From: Solanum dulcamara
Lineage: Eukaryota > Streptophyta > Magnoliopsida > Solanales > Solanaceae
Assembly (NCBI RefSeq): GCF_947179165.1
Contig: NC_077242.1
Span: forward strand, 45,401,097 to 45,465,096
DNA: 64,000 nucleotides
Direction: 5' to 3'
Shown here: piece after piece, positions 24,312 to 36,113 of the stretch
Layout: each line of letters begins with the position of its first letter
Numbering within the stretch: position 1 is the stretch's first letter
The notes under the pieces: generated by a model
Databases searched by the model: none
What the model was told of the DNA's origin: nothing
What the model saw: only the letters and a program-made list of their open reading frames with translations
Program-made: the position numbers and the translations under genes

Positions 24312-25087
24312 GCTGATTTTTAGCTTTAAATAAAAGCGAGCCTGGTCGCAAAAAGTAAAAATATGGTCTCTAAAAACTCATTTTATGGTCGCTGAAGGTC
24401 TGCACCAGTAAATCAGATTTTGCTATTTTTCAATGTCTCTGAACGAACCCTTGGAATTCATTCGGAACCCAATAAAATTAAACTAGATATGATATCCCAC
24501 TAAATTCAATATTCTAGACTCAATGACACACTCAGAATTTTCATTCGAATTCATCTCGACAAAAAATGGGTCCCACACCCATGCACCATTTTGAGTAAAA
24601 ATCCACAAGAAGGCTCAAAATGAGACTAGAAGTCTCAGGAACCACATGAAATGTCATTGTAGACCAAACTCGATATTTCAGAGCTAACTGCACAAACAAA
24701 ATTTTGATCCGAGTGCATTTTTCAAGAATGTTGACCAAAGTCAACCTTAAGCCAAATTTCAAAAGCTAAAATGACAAATGGCCCTAAAATTGCACTAAAT
24801 ACCTCGATAATTGAGTCAATTATGCTACTAGCCTAATTTTATCACTACGGAGCTGAAGAAACCATCAGAAATAGATTTTGAGGTTACTTTTCTAGAATTT
24901 TGACCGAAGTCAATCGTTAAAAATCTAAGATCTCCAAGATAGGAAAACGAACATAAAACCCAAATGAACGGCCAAGTGACCGATCAATTAGTGCCAGCAA
25001 GTCATAAATGACTTGATGTCACTACATAAAACCTTTGAGCGCTGAAAAGATTGGAAAATGGACAAAATGAACTGGAGGGTCATTACA
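24312..25087 (-). mobile_element. LTR piece, TGTAATGACC family
   Basis: On the minus strand it begins TGTAATGACCCTCCAGTTC at 25087 and contains the phrases ggttgactttggtcaac and ccatttttt typical of another plant gypsy LTR family. Its far end is lost at the solo-LTR insertion site. It adjoins copia coding sequence at 25088. Confidence 0.6.
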
Positions 25088-25440
25088 CAATTCATCCATA
25101 GTGCTCCTAAAATACATGATTTGTTTGTGTTTGAAGTATCCCATAATATGCTACACCAAATCAAATTAAATAACATTGGTATTTCCAATAAAAGAAAACG
25201 TATTTCTGAATTGAGTCAAACTTACTTATGGAACTTACTCTATGTCATATTAATATAAATAGGATTTTAAGGTTGGTTTCTAATGGACCTTTGAGTTCAT
25301 GGAAAGTGGAGACACTACCAACCTGCGAATCCTGTTTAGAAGTAAAAATAAGAAAGAAATCTTTCCCTTTAAAAGAAAATAGAGCCAATAATAAGTTAGA
25401 ATTAATTCATTCTGATTTGCGTGGTCCTATGAATATATAA
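25060..25440 (+). pseudogene. copia GAG-pre-integrase domain
   Basis: Residues ISELSQTYLW, then after a frame change HININRILRLVSNGPLSS, LPTCESCLEVKIRKKSFP and LELIHSDLRGPMN. These match the HHCC-type pre-integrase segment (LWHxRLGHI...C..C) and the start of the integrase. The first His of the LGH motif is lost at the frameshift. Confidence 0.85.
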
Positions 25441-26000
25441 GAAAGACGTGGTTTTGAGTATTTTATAACTATCACAGATGATTACTGAAAATATGGTTAT
25501 ATTTATTTGTTGCACCGTAAATCTAAATGCTTTAAGATAAGAACAAAAAAGCGACATGGTAAACATATCAAAATATTATGATCTGATCATGGTGACAAAT
25601 ACCTTTCTGTGGAATTTATTAAATATTTATCAGAATCAGAAATTAAATTTCAATATACTGACCTAAGAATACCATAACAAAATGGTATGGCAGAACAAAG
25701 AAATAGAACTACTTTGGAAATGGTTAGATCAATGTTGAGTTATTCAGATTTTTCTTTTAGGTTTTGGGGATATGCATTAGAAACTGCCAATTATATTCTG
25801 AACATAGTTTCTTCAAAATTTGTTCCTTTAACCCTATTCGAATTATGGAATGGGCACAAGCCTACTCTACGACATATTTGAGTTTGGGGTTTTCCACCAC
25901 ATGTGCTAAAAGGGAAAATTGACTAGTTAAAATTTACAGCGGATGTGTGTATTTTTATTGGATATCCAAAAGGCACAAAAGGTGATTTATTTATTGTTCC
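25441..26000 (+). pseudogene. copia integrase core
   Basis: Translation across stops shows GFEYFITITDDY, YGYIYLLHRKS, SDHGDKYLSVEFIKYLSES, FQYT, QNGMAEQRNRTTLEMVRSML and FRFWGYALETANYILN. The acidic triad positions (D in TDDY, D in SDHG, E in MAEQRNRT) are still recognisable. A TGA follows TDDY and a TAA precedes QNG. Confidence 0.87.
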
Positions 26001-26459
26001 AAGGAACAAAAGGTAATATTTCAACAAATATCAAGTTTCTAGAACAAGACTATTTAATTAACCATGTTCGTAGTAGTAAACTTGTATTGTAGGAACTAAG
26101 AAAAATAATAACTACTAATAAAACATCAGAACAAGTTCCTAAAACAGTTGTTGATATACCATTGAATCCACTTAATTGAAGAAATGTCAATAGGCAAAAA
26201 ATTATTCAAGAGGTTACTCAAGATAAAGCTCAAGACATCTCGCTACAAAGTAGTGGGAGTAATATTGAGCAACCTACAGTTGTGGAGGAAAATGTTCAGG
26301 ATATTCAGAATTTAGTTCAAGATGTAACAAATTCTATAGTAGCTAGTCATTGTAATGGAATAATTATTAGAAAACTTGAAAGGTTTACACTCTTGGGAGA
26401 ATCATAGGATGGAATTCCTAAAGAGACTAATACATAATCATTAAATTATGATGAAACAC

Positions 26460-27420
26460 TACATGATAAAGATGCTAAAATGTGAATTATTTCTATGAAA
26501 TCTGAAATGGAGTCTATGTACTCAAATCAAATCTAAAATCTTGTAGAACTACCTGTGGGTGTTAAACCTATTGGTTTTAAGTCTATAAGAAAAAGAGAGA
26601 CATGGATGGAAAAGTGAAAACTTATAAGGCTCAACTTGTTGCAAAAGGGTTTACTAAAAAAGAAGGAATTGATTATGAGGAAATTGTTTCTCCGATAGCC
26701 ATGCTTAAATCCATTAGGATTCTCTTATCTATTGATGCTCATTACAATTATGAGATTTGGAAAATGGATGTCAAGACAACTTTTCTAAACGGAAAGTCTT
26801 GATAAGTGCATCTATATAGCACAACCAAAAGGTTTCAAGGAAAGTCACAATGAATATATGTTTTGTAAAATTAAGAGATCTATTTGTGGACTGAAATAAA
26901 TATCTAGAGCATGGAACATTTGCTTAAAAAATTCAATCAAGACTTTCAGTTTTGATCAGTTTGAAAATGATTCATGCATCTATAGGAAATGGGAGGGAGA
27001 CATGGTAGAATTTTTGATTCTATACGCAGATGACATCTTTCTCATAGGAAATAATGTGAGCATGTTGAATTTTGTTAAAGAGAAGCTGTCTTGCATTTTG
27101 ATATGAAAGACATGAGAGAAGCGGCTCATATCCTTAGATTCAAGCTTATGCGGGATTGTAAACAAAGGATATTAGACTTATCTCAAGAACTTTATATTGA
27201 CACTATTCTTGTAAGGTTTAGCATGCAAAATTCCAAAAAGAAATTTCTTCCTTTTAGACATGTTACTTTATCGAAGGATCAGTTGCCCAAAATGATTGAT
27301 GAGATAGAGAGAATGAAGACGGCCCCTTGTGCTTCTTCTATAGGGAGTCTCATGTATGCTGTGTTAAGCACTAGACTTGATATCTGCTTTGCAATAGGTA
27401 TGGTTAGTAAATTTTAGTCT
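26460..27420 (+). pseudogene. copia reverse transcriptase
   Basis: Motifs in order: GVKPIGFKSIRK, KTYKAQLVAKGFTKKEGIDY, IRILLSIDAHYNYEIWKMD with VKTTFLNG, KRSICGLK, and the catalytic YADD at 27023-27034 (LILYADDIFLIGN). Then come the thumb and connection (SLMYAVLSTRLDICFAIGMVSKF). Both catalytic regions remain, but stops after GKS, GLK and SKF and one frame change show it is dead. Confidence 0.92.
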
Positions 27421-27529
27421 AATCCTGAGAAAGAACGTTGGACGACAATTAAGCATATAATCGAGTACTTGAAATGGACTAGGGATTACATGTTTTTTTC
27501 CATCTTGGCAATCTTCTACCTATTGGGTA

Positions 27530-27960
27530 CACAAATTTGAAGTTCCAATCATATAGAGATTCAAGAAAATCAACCTCAGGATATGTATTTTCTCTAGGAG
27601 GTGGATCCATAGTTTACAGGAGTATAAACCAATCATGTATTGCCGATTCAATCATGGAAGCTGAATATGTACTGCCTTTGAGGCAGCTAAAGAGGATGTT
27701 TGGCTTGGAAACTTTCTAAAAGAGCTTAGAGTGGTTCTTTCAGTTGAAGCACCAATCACACTTTATTGTGATAACAATGGTACAGTTGCAAACTCGAAAG
27801 AACCACGAAGTCATAAAAAAAAGTAAGCACATTTAGAGGAAATATCACTTGATTCGTGATATAACTCGAAGGGGTTATGTGAGAGTATTGAATATTGAAT
27901 CAAAGAACAATTTGAGGGACCCATGTGAAAAGGCTTACCTCAGAAGACTTTTGATAACTA
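27530..27960 (+). pseudogene. copia RNase H domain
   Basis: DSRKSTSGYVFSLGGGSIVY, SCIADSIMEAEYV, ITLYCDNNGTVANSKEPRSH and a following HHLIRD-like stretch match the copia RNase H. E in MEAEY and D in YCDN are retained. A frame change follows ETF. Confidence 0.9.
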
Positions 27961-28018
27961 TGTGGAAGAAATGAGTTTAAGTTGTGAATTCATGCTTCTA
28001 AGTCTAAGTGGGAGATTT

Positions 28019-29000
28019 TTGGGATATACTATTAATCATATAGTTAGGTGATAGTACTATATTTTGATCCCTTGTAAAGACAGATCCCTTGTAAAGACAG
28101 TTTTATTTTATTTTATTTATTATAATAAAGTATTTATTTAAATTGATTATTATGTTTATATGTGAGTCCATTGATTATATAGTAGATGATTTGGTGTATG
28201 GATTTATTTAACTCATACACGTAAGGTTAAAATTATCGGCTCATAAAATTCATAAACTAATATCACAATCAAAGATGAAGTAGGACAAACATCTTTATGA
28301 GTGTAGCACAAGATTAATTAGAATTTGATCATAATTATGAGAATGGTAAAATTTTAATACTTTTTTCCAGTACATTTAGTATGTACTAAATGGACCATAT
28401 TGAGATATTTATTTAGGTTCTGAATTTTAATAACCAATATCTCTAGTCCATTACATGTACTTATACTCTTAATCTTGATATAATTATTACGATTTATGTA
28501 ATTTAATTTCTTATTTTAATCTACTAAAAGGTAATACTGTTTTATTGAGTCAATAAATTCCTAATAGATTGGATAATGAAAAATTACGTTAGTGAAATGT
28601 AATTAATTGATAGAATGGTGTCTTAGTTTTGAGATAGAAGACACCCCTTTATGGTTGTTTATAAGTTTTCAGATGAAACCCAGTAGGTGAATTTTTATCC
28701 AACATGTGAAATAAGTTAAGCATAATAATAAAGGATTAAGTTAGTCAATAAATTAATTTTTTTAAATTTAATTTAATTAATTGGTGTCGGTAATTCTAAC
28801 ATGCGAAGTTAAATAAGATATAATGGTGTATTATGAAATTAAATCGAGGAGTGCATTTATAAATATTTAGTGGAATAATTTATAGTTTATTACGACATGG
28901 TTAATTCATTCATTTGTAAATTAATATTGTAATTTGAAGCCTCATTTAATAAATCTACGGACTCTACAATGCCAGACTAATCAACCAGTTCTAAAAAAGA
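28019..29000 (+). mobile_element. Putative copia 3' LTR
   Basis: Follows the purine tract directly and begins tgggatatactatta. Very AT-rich and non-coding. No 5' LTR is present for comparison, so the right boundary is a guess. Confidence 0.4.
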
Positions 29001-29629
29001 AAACAAGGTGTTCCGGAAGAAGGATTTGTACTGATCTTCTAAAAGAAACAAAATTAGTTGTTTTAACAATTTAAAATTCTGATTTGAAAAATGATTTTTA
29101 ATTAATAATGAATGAAAACATTTTGGATTTAGTAGATTTTATTGGGTTTTAATTGCCCCTTAATTCCTCCTAAACACTGAACGTTTTTTTGTCCCCTAAG
29201 CCTTTTCCTCTTTTGTAAAATCAGTGTTTTTGCATGGATTTATAATCCATTTAAATCATATTCTTAATTGTGTGTGGGATTGTCTCTTGTGTGAGTGGCA
29301 TTACATCCTCCATATGAATAGTGATGTCTTGATTTTAGTTAAGTTGCATGAAGGTGATAAGTTCGTGTGAATCTTCAAGCAAATCAAGAAGGTTGATGCC
29401 AATGAATTGAGATGTTCTGAAATTGTGCTTGAATGAAAAAGTGTCCCAAAATAATGCTTTAAATGAATTTTTGACCTTTGTTTAACGAATAGTGGTAGAG
29501 TCAATAGAAAGTGGTACTTGTTTTAGAGATTTTTTTGTTTTGAGTCATTTGATTTTTTGTTTGTTTAAAGTCAAGTATGTGATTGTGCAAATCCTATCTT
29601 GGGTGCAGCTTAGCTGAAATCCTATGTTT
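29001..29629. other. AT-rich, no feature seen
   Basis: No recognisable frame or repeat. Probably the untranslated 3' portion of the retroelement that ends at 29677. Confidence 0.3.
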
Positions 29630-30369
29630 AGTGAGTCTTCTGCTTGAGGACAAGGAATAGTTCAAGTTTGGGGGTTTGATGAGTTTTTATTTTACCAACT
29701 CATTAGACTCGAATTCATGAATTATTGTCATGTTTTAATGCTAATTGAAGGGATTTTAGGCCCTATTTCTCTTATGTGCAGGCATTTCTTAGAAAAAACA
29801 AGTTTAAAGGATTTGGAGCTAAAAACCAATGAAGCACACCAGTGAAGGAACTCGCACATCGCGAATGCTGACAAGAGTCTCGTCGGTTGGATTGGAGCAA
29901 GTTGTCTAGGTACCTGCGCTATAATCAATGCAGTACAATGGATGGTCGGAGGTTCACCAGTCCCAACATAGAAGATCCTATAAATACTAAAGGTTAAAGT
30001 GAGTCAGCAACTAACATTTTATAATGATGAATCGATGCTCCGCCAATCCAATGCAAGTCTCAATGTGGAAACTGATGGGCCAAAAATGCAACTATGGAAA
30101 TTAATGCTTCTTTTGGAAAGTTCCAAAGAACAAAATAGGGATTTGAACAATTATGTACCATTATTCTCATTATTCAATTTACCAATTCTAGAGTGTAGAA
30201 AAGTTTTTAGAGAGATAGAACATTCATAGCCATAGTGAAGAACTCTTAGATTGTACACAAAGAAACCTTCAATTTTGTATCATCCAAGACTTGGATTCAG
30301 ATTTTGTCCATCATTTTAGCTTGAATGAAGATTTCCCTTATGAGTATTGTCTTTATTCCCTATTTTATG
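29630..30369 (+). mobile_element. Tat/Athila-like 3' end and partial LTR
   Basis: The phrase tgcttgaggacaagg...caagtttgggggt at 29641-29675 is the conserved tail of Tat/Athila-type gypsy elements, with the G-rich run acting as polypurine tract. An LTR start tgatgagttt follows at about 29677. The LTR is cut at 30369 by the next LTR. The frame at 29999-30229 resembles nothing I know. Confidence 0.55.
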
Positions 30370-32366
30370 TGTAACACCCCTCAAAATACTCATAAGTACC
30401 TTAAGAATATCTTGAGAATATGCCGCTCATGTAATGTGTTATCCTTAATCTTTTTTGGAAAATCCGAGTTTGGAATATCGATCAGGGGGTCAAAACCTAT
30501 GGAAAAATGGTCTCGATGGAGTTTTAGGACCCATATATTGGAAGATGGATTTTTGAGAAAATCCACAAAATAGTAGGGTCCGCGACAGGTCCATGTCGCG
30601 GACCTAAGAGAGTTTTCTGGGTGAGTTGAGTTTTTTAAAAGGGAATTTTAGAACTTTCTCAAATTATTAGTTAATGAACCTAGACGTTTTTAGGACCTAA
30701 TGCAACTCTATAAATTGACCTAAACCTCTAATTCTATTCATTCTCCTACAATTCATCTATCAAGTATTTCTCTCTCTACAAAAAGGCTCCAAAGGGTTTC
30801 CATTGAAGAATTCAAGTAATCTACTCAATTTCTCCATCAAACTCTCAAGTTCTTCCAAATTAATTGGTGTTCTCATGTAAGGCATGTCGGTATTGATTCA
30901 TGGATTCTTTCATCCATGAAGCCCAATCAATTTCGCAAGGTTTTCTATCAAATTAAAGTATGATATTTTATGAGTTTTATGATCTCAATTCCTATTTCAT
31001 GAATTATGATTAAAAATATGATCATGAGTCTATTTTGATATAAATTGATGGTTATTGCGTTGAATTGAAGAGTTTTCCCATGAATTCTCCTATTTTGATC
31101 TCTAGGGTTTATGGTGTAAATTATGAGTATTTTGAATTATACTTCCAAAGGATATTATCTATATGAATTATGTATGTGGTGATATAAAGTTTATGATCAT
31201 GCACGTTTTCAAGAGAATTACATGATTTTCAAAGTCAATTGATTATGCAATTCAATTTTACTCTAAGTTCAAGGTATGAATTTTATGCAAGTTATGAAGT
31301 AAGGTGACTTAAGGCCCTATGTGGTGACCTAAGGCCTAATGGTATGAATTATGCAAATATGATTATAATGATGAAAGGACAATTCTCACATTACAAGTAT
31401 GTTATGAAAATGAGCCGTTCTATGATTTCAAACCTATGATCATTACTATGATATATGTAATTATGATTTCTATGCTATGCATGTATTCTGTGGGATTTGA
31501 CTTAGCACCGAGTGGACTTGAGGTGGGGTCCCTACCAAAAGCCTTAGTAGCAACCTTATGTCTCATAAACTACGAGCCACCGTAGGTTGCCTTCATGGAT
31601 TAGCTATTGGATCCATATATATCGTACGTATGACCCGTCTAGCGGGTAGAGTCTACCTTGGCAAGTAGATTCCCCTTTTCTTTGTTGTATGGGGAGACAA
31701 CGGGATTCTATGTTATAGTTCGCATGGTTTTATTTTTGATTATGGTTCCTATCCCACATGTGCATGATCTGTTAAGTATGTTATGATTTTAAATTTATGC
31801 TTTTAAATGCTTTGGTCAATGTGATTTTCTCATAACTTTACTTATTCCATCTTATCATGTGTTTTACTTAAAGTTTGCATTCCATGATTTACGTTGCAGG
31901 TCATACCCTCATACTTACTACATTCCAACGTACTAATGCATACTTTTTTCTTATATTGTCTCATAATGTAGGGGTTGATGTTGAAGATCCTAATCATCCA
32001 CGTAACTAGTAGGCGTTCTCTATCCGACTGTGTTGTGGTGAATCCTTATTGATTGGGGACTAGTTTTCAAGTTGGTTACTGTTTTCTTTTCAAAAGACTT
32101 TTGTTATGTTTAATATTGAAGATGAGCTAGGGGCATGTCTTAGCCCCCGTCCATACTCATGTTAGAGGCATCTAGCTGGACATATATTTGAGTCTATGTT
32201 GTCATAAGACATATTCAGATTTCTATTCATGTTTTAGACTCTCTTATGATGTTTCTGCTTTTACTTTACCTTATGTATGCTTATGATATATACAAGAGTC
32301 TTGGTTTGAACCCCTTTTGGGTTTCGATCATTGTGTTACGACTAGGCCCTAGGTCAGGTCGTGACA
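30370..32366 (+). mobile_element. Gypsy-type LTR, 2.0 kb family
   Basis: Starts tgtaacacccctcaaaat and ends caggtcgtgaca, the same terminal signature as the long LTRs but a different body. It includes an inverted pair gtccgcgac...gtcgcggac at 30579-30602. Sequence resembling a gag start follows within 150 bp, so this may be the 5' LTR of the element into which B inserted. No primer site is visible directly after it. Confidence 0.7.
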
Positions 32367-32663
32367 AACTTGGAGGTTATGAGGAATTTTGAGTAGGAGG
32401 CTATGAGGAATTTTCACTTCTTTTATGATCCATGTCGTGCTATAGAGTTTATGTTAGGACTTCTTTTCCTTAACGGTCTTTCTTGCAACTTTTTAGAAAG
32501 ATAGCTCTAAGAAGACCATCATTTCCAAGGAGAGATAATGTTAATGAAGCCCAAGCTCCCTGACTCCTTAATATAACAGTCCTCTACTGGACCAAGTGAT
32601 TAATGCGGAGTTCCGAACTGCTATTACTATACTAGCCCGAGTGGTGACCAACCAAGGTGTTGT
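32367..32663 (+). pseudogene. Ty3/gypsy gag N-terminus, interrupted
   Basis: Translation shows RRPSFPRRDNVNEAQ near 32515 and EFRTAITILARVVTNQG near 32610-32655. These are the basic start and the EFRxAIxxLAxxVxNQ helix found in gag of Tekay/Del-like plant gypsy elements. The frame is cut at 32664 by element B and resumes at 43204 (VTAPLNIPTPASRVRDFV). Confidence 0.78.
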
Positions 32664-35600
32664 TGTTACACCCCGCACTCTTGAGCTCGAAACATCTTCT
32701 TAAGTTCCTTAGACACTATCATGTGAGCCGGATAAGCTACGACATTATCAAACAACTCTAAGGAAAGAAGATTGTGATACCTCGCGAGAAAGGAGGTTGG
32801 AGATAGAGTCATAAGAATCCGGAAAGAGTTGGAGGCTAAGAAATGAGTCGTAAGACTCGATTTACCTACGTAAGACACTAAGTTAAGAGTCTTATATACT
32901 TAAGTTGCTTAAGTATATATCAAGCTTACCTAGTACGGATTACATAGGCTCTTAAAGTGAGACGAAATTACGAACCCGCGAGGAAGGGAAAAAGATGACG
33001 TGTGGCAGCCAATGGAAGAGAGACACATGGCAGCACCTCAAGCAAGCAGGTGATGCACCTACTTAGGGTCAAGTAGGTGATGTAGCTGCTTGGGGAGGTG
33101 GACCCCGCTGCCACGTGGCAGCCCCTAATTGGCAGCATGACACTGTGGCCAATCATGGCTTGACACGTGTCATCCTTAGGGGCTGACATGTGTCACCCCT
33201 TGGGACCACCCATATAAGTGATATGTATCTCAAACTTCAGCTTGTTCCTCAAAATTTCCAGCAGCAACGTGAACAAAAAAAAAAACCTAAAGCTAAGGAG
33301 AGAAAATTGCGACGGCTTTGGGAGCAAAATAGGTAAGTCCCGTTTTTGTTCCGTAAATTAATTAATTAGAGTATAATACAATGATATGGAAGTGTTATCA
33401 GTATAAAATTAGGATTTTGTGCAGCAAAAATCAGACAGCAAGCTGCCACAACGATTCAGCACGTAAATAAAATTCCGAGGCGCGATTTCGGCAAGTTTTA
33501 GTCAATTTCGGGAAAGGTAAGTGCTTCCCCTCTAATTTGAAGTTTATGATGTTAAATTAGGGTGTATTACACACCTTATGGGCTGCTGGAATTTGGGGAA
33601 AAGGGTTGAAAAGTTCAGCGTTCGGAATAAACTAAACTGGAGTCGCTAGAAGTGAATTGTTGTTGAAATAAGGTGTTGTGCGCGTGGGGGATGATGTTGG
33701 TTGTGTTGTGGCGTGTTGCAGGGTCTAAAAGTTCTCTAAATGAGGTATGGGATCTGCTGGTTGAATCCACATGACCCTCCGCTTTGCAATTAAAGAATTC
33801 GCGAAAGAAAGATTAAAAACTCTAGTTTTGGTATCTTAGTTTCGAGTTAATTGTCGGGGGTTTATATTGTGTATTTTTGGTCGTAATATGTATATGTATG
33901 GGCTTCTGGTTCTATTTTTGGTTGGATGCAGGTTCTAAGGTCATCGTTGGGATTTCAGATAGGGCACATTATAGGGGAGGTGCTGCCCGATTTTCGTTAA
34001 CATCCTAACTAGTTAAGGAACTAGCCGAGAAGGCGAGCGAAGGGATGAATGTTATGAATACTCGTGGGTAGTCTAAGTTGCTGAAAAGTCCAAGGTTGTT
34101 AATACTTACATTACTTCCAGTTTAAATAGGTTTCGAGGACAACGATGTGGACGTGATTAAGAGAAGTCCATACAAGGTATGTGAAGCTTTCCTTTTCGTG
34201 TTTTTGGAATAGATATGTATAACTATTCTTCTTTTCTTTTGGCATGTCTTAGATATAAGTTATGAATGATATGTATACGATATTTGGGATTCAATCCATT
34301 CGTTAAGCCCTGAGTATGAGTCGAGACTCTTGTTTACTTCTTGGTATTAGAACTTCTGCAATAGCTGAGTCATTGCCTTTGTCTTCTATGTGATGAAAAC
34401 TAGTACATGTAAAGCCTATTTCTTCTTTCCTTTGGAATGGCTTAACTTTAAGTGAAATGGTATATGATATAGGCTTAGAGGTAATTCCATTTATGAGCTC
34501 TGATTGTAAATCGTGACTTGTAGTCACTCCTGAACATTAAGAGTCTGAAAGTAGTCAAACTACTATTCTCGAGCCTGCTATATAATGAATAGAAAGTAGA
34601 GGACCAGCTCCTCTTTTTAGAGGCTCTGAAATGATAAATGCCGTTGATTGCATGAGTTGAGTCTTTGACTAGATAAATTGTGTTTCTGATTGCATAGACT
34701 ATATTTCTGATTGCATGAATTATGTGGCATTATTTTGATGCATGTTTGTGATCCCTGAAGCCCCAACTGATATAAGCCCTAATGACATCTAAAGGGATAC
34801 CTCGGATAATTACTCCCCCAGTCTTCAGGTGACGGTTCACTTGACTGTTTTATCGAGTCATAGATAAAGACTTAGTTGCATATGGTTTCTCACTACTCTA
34901 CTCGTGTATACTGTAACCCATCTTTATTCGAGTCCCACGATGGGCTGGGATATGTTATCGTGCACAGTGTTACTGATTCTTTCACCGCGTCCCGGGCCGG
35001 ATGTGTATAGTTCAACGCACGAGGAGTAGATGCCGTATGTGAGGTGTGATATATGTTATATGTTATGACGATACGATTATTCACCGAGTCCCGGGCCGGC
35101 TGTAATATGATAGTATATGTGGTGAAATAAGGAAGGAACACCGAGTCCCTCTTTAGAGGGACGGGTACATATGTATATTATGATGGTACGCTATAGACGT
35201 ACACCACTCCATTCACCGAGTCCCTCACTAAAGGGCCGGATACTTTATGTAGGCATGCATATGAGATTAAAGCAATACATTGTGACCCTGAGCCCCGTAG
35301 TGAACCGGGTATAATACGATGATATACATGATAAGATGATACCGTATACGATGGTATGATACCGTATACGATGATATGATGAAATGAAATGCATTATGAC
35401 ACGATGATATGTGATTATGAAGTAATGCTTATGACACCGAGTTCACTAGAGGGCCGGGCATAGTATATGATGATGTATAGGATTGAGTGTCCTAAAGTGC
35501 AGGTACAGTAATTTGTTAATTGTTATACTTGCCCTCTGCATCCCTATTTCAGTTAAGATCTCAGTTACGATGTGTTATGCTTTACATACACAGTACATAT

Positions 35601-36095
35601 ATCGTACTGACCCCCCTTTTCTCGGGGGGCTGCATTTCATGCCCGCAGGTACAGATGTTTATTCTGGAGATCCATTAGCGTAGGAGTTCCTCTCAACTGT
35701 GTTGGAAGTGCTTCACTGTTCTGGAGCCTAAATTTTGATGCTGGTCACTTAATGTATATATTTGTACATTCAGGGGTACGGCAGAGGCCTTGTTCCGCCA
35801 TATGTTGTTGTTACTATTCTTAGAGGTCTGTAGACATATGTATATGTGGGTTGTTTGTGAGTTAGTTTCGATATGTTGTGAATGTTTTCGTTATAGCAGC
35901 CTTGTTGGCTTGCATGCCCTTTCATGATATGATACAAATGAAAGAGGCTACATGTACATGAAAAAGTTTTAAACTATTGGGGTTTCTGTATATAGTATCA
36001 CATCACACACGGTTCAACTTAAGTGTAGTTGACAAATACGCATAAGAGGGTCCAGGTCGGACCCCAGTTGCGACCTACGGGGTTGGGTCGTGACA
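32664..36095 (+). mobile_element. Element B 5' LTR
   Basis: tgttacaccccgcactc to gggttgggtcgtgaca. Contains G-boxes and a TATA-like site near 33110-33215, repeated splice-like sites, and a CACCGAG-rich segment at 35070-35460. Confidence 0.95.
33105..33225 (+). promoter_or_regulatory. LTR B core promoter with G-boxes
   Basis: ccacgtgg at 33111-33118, cacgtg at 33164-33169 and gacatgtgtcacc at 33184 lead to a TATA-like ccatataag near 33209. The first two are perfect palindromes. Confidence 0.55.
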
Positions 36096-36099
36096 GAAG

Positions 36100-36113
36100 T
36101 GGTATCAGAGCAG
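36100..36113 (+). other. Primer binding site, tRNA-iMet
   Basis: tggtatcagagcag, four bases after the LTR end. It is complementary to the 3' end of plant initiator methionine tRNA, which primes minus-strand DNA synthesis. Confidence 0.95.

Larger units (their letters stand above)
25088..28018 (+). mobile_element. Ty1/copia internal region, decayed
   Basis: Degenerate copia polyprotein in the order GAG-pre-integrase, integrase, reverse transcriptase, RNase H, ending near a purine-rich tract (aagtgggaga, about 28006-28015). The order integrase before RT is diagnostic of Ty1/copia. Gag and protease are missing to the left, where the TGTAATGACC LTR piece starts. Many stops and shifts; non-functional. 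Confidence 0.92.

Noticed and set aside
29999..30229. A small unknown gene (76 residues)
   Set aside because: It lies within a truncated LTR and shows no family motif, promoter or conservation that I can see.
36100..36113. A tRNA gene at the tggtatcagagcag sites
   Set aside because: Only the primer-site complement of the tRNA 3' end is present, directly after an LTR. There is no tRNA cloverleaf.
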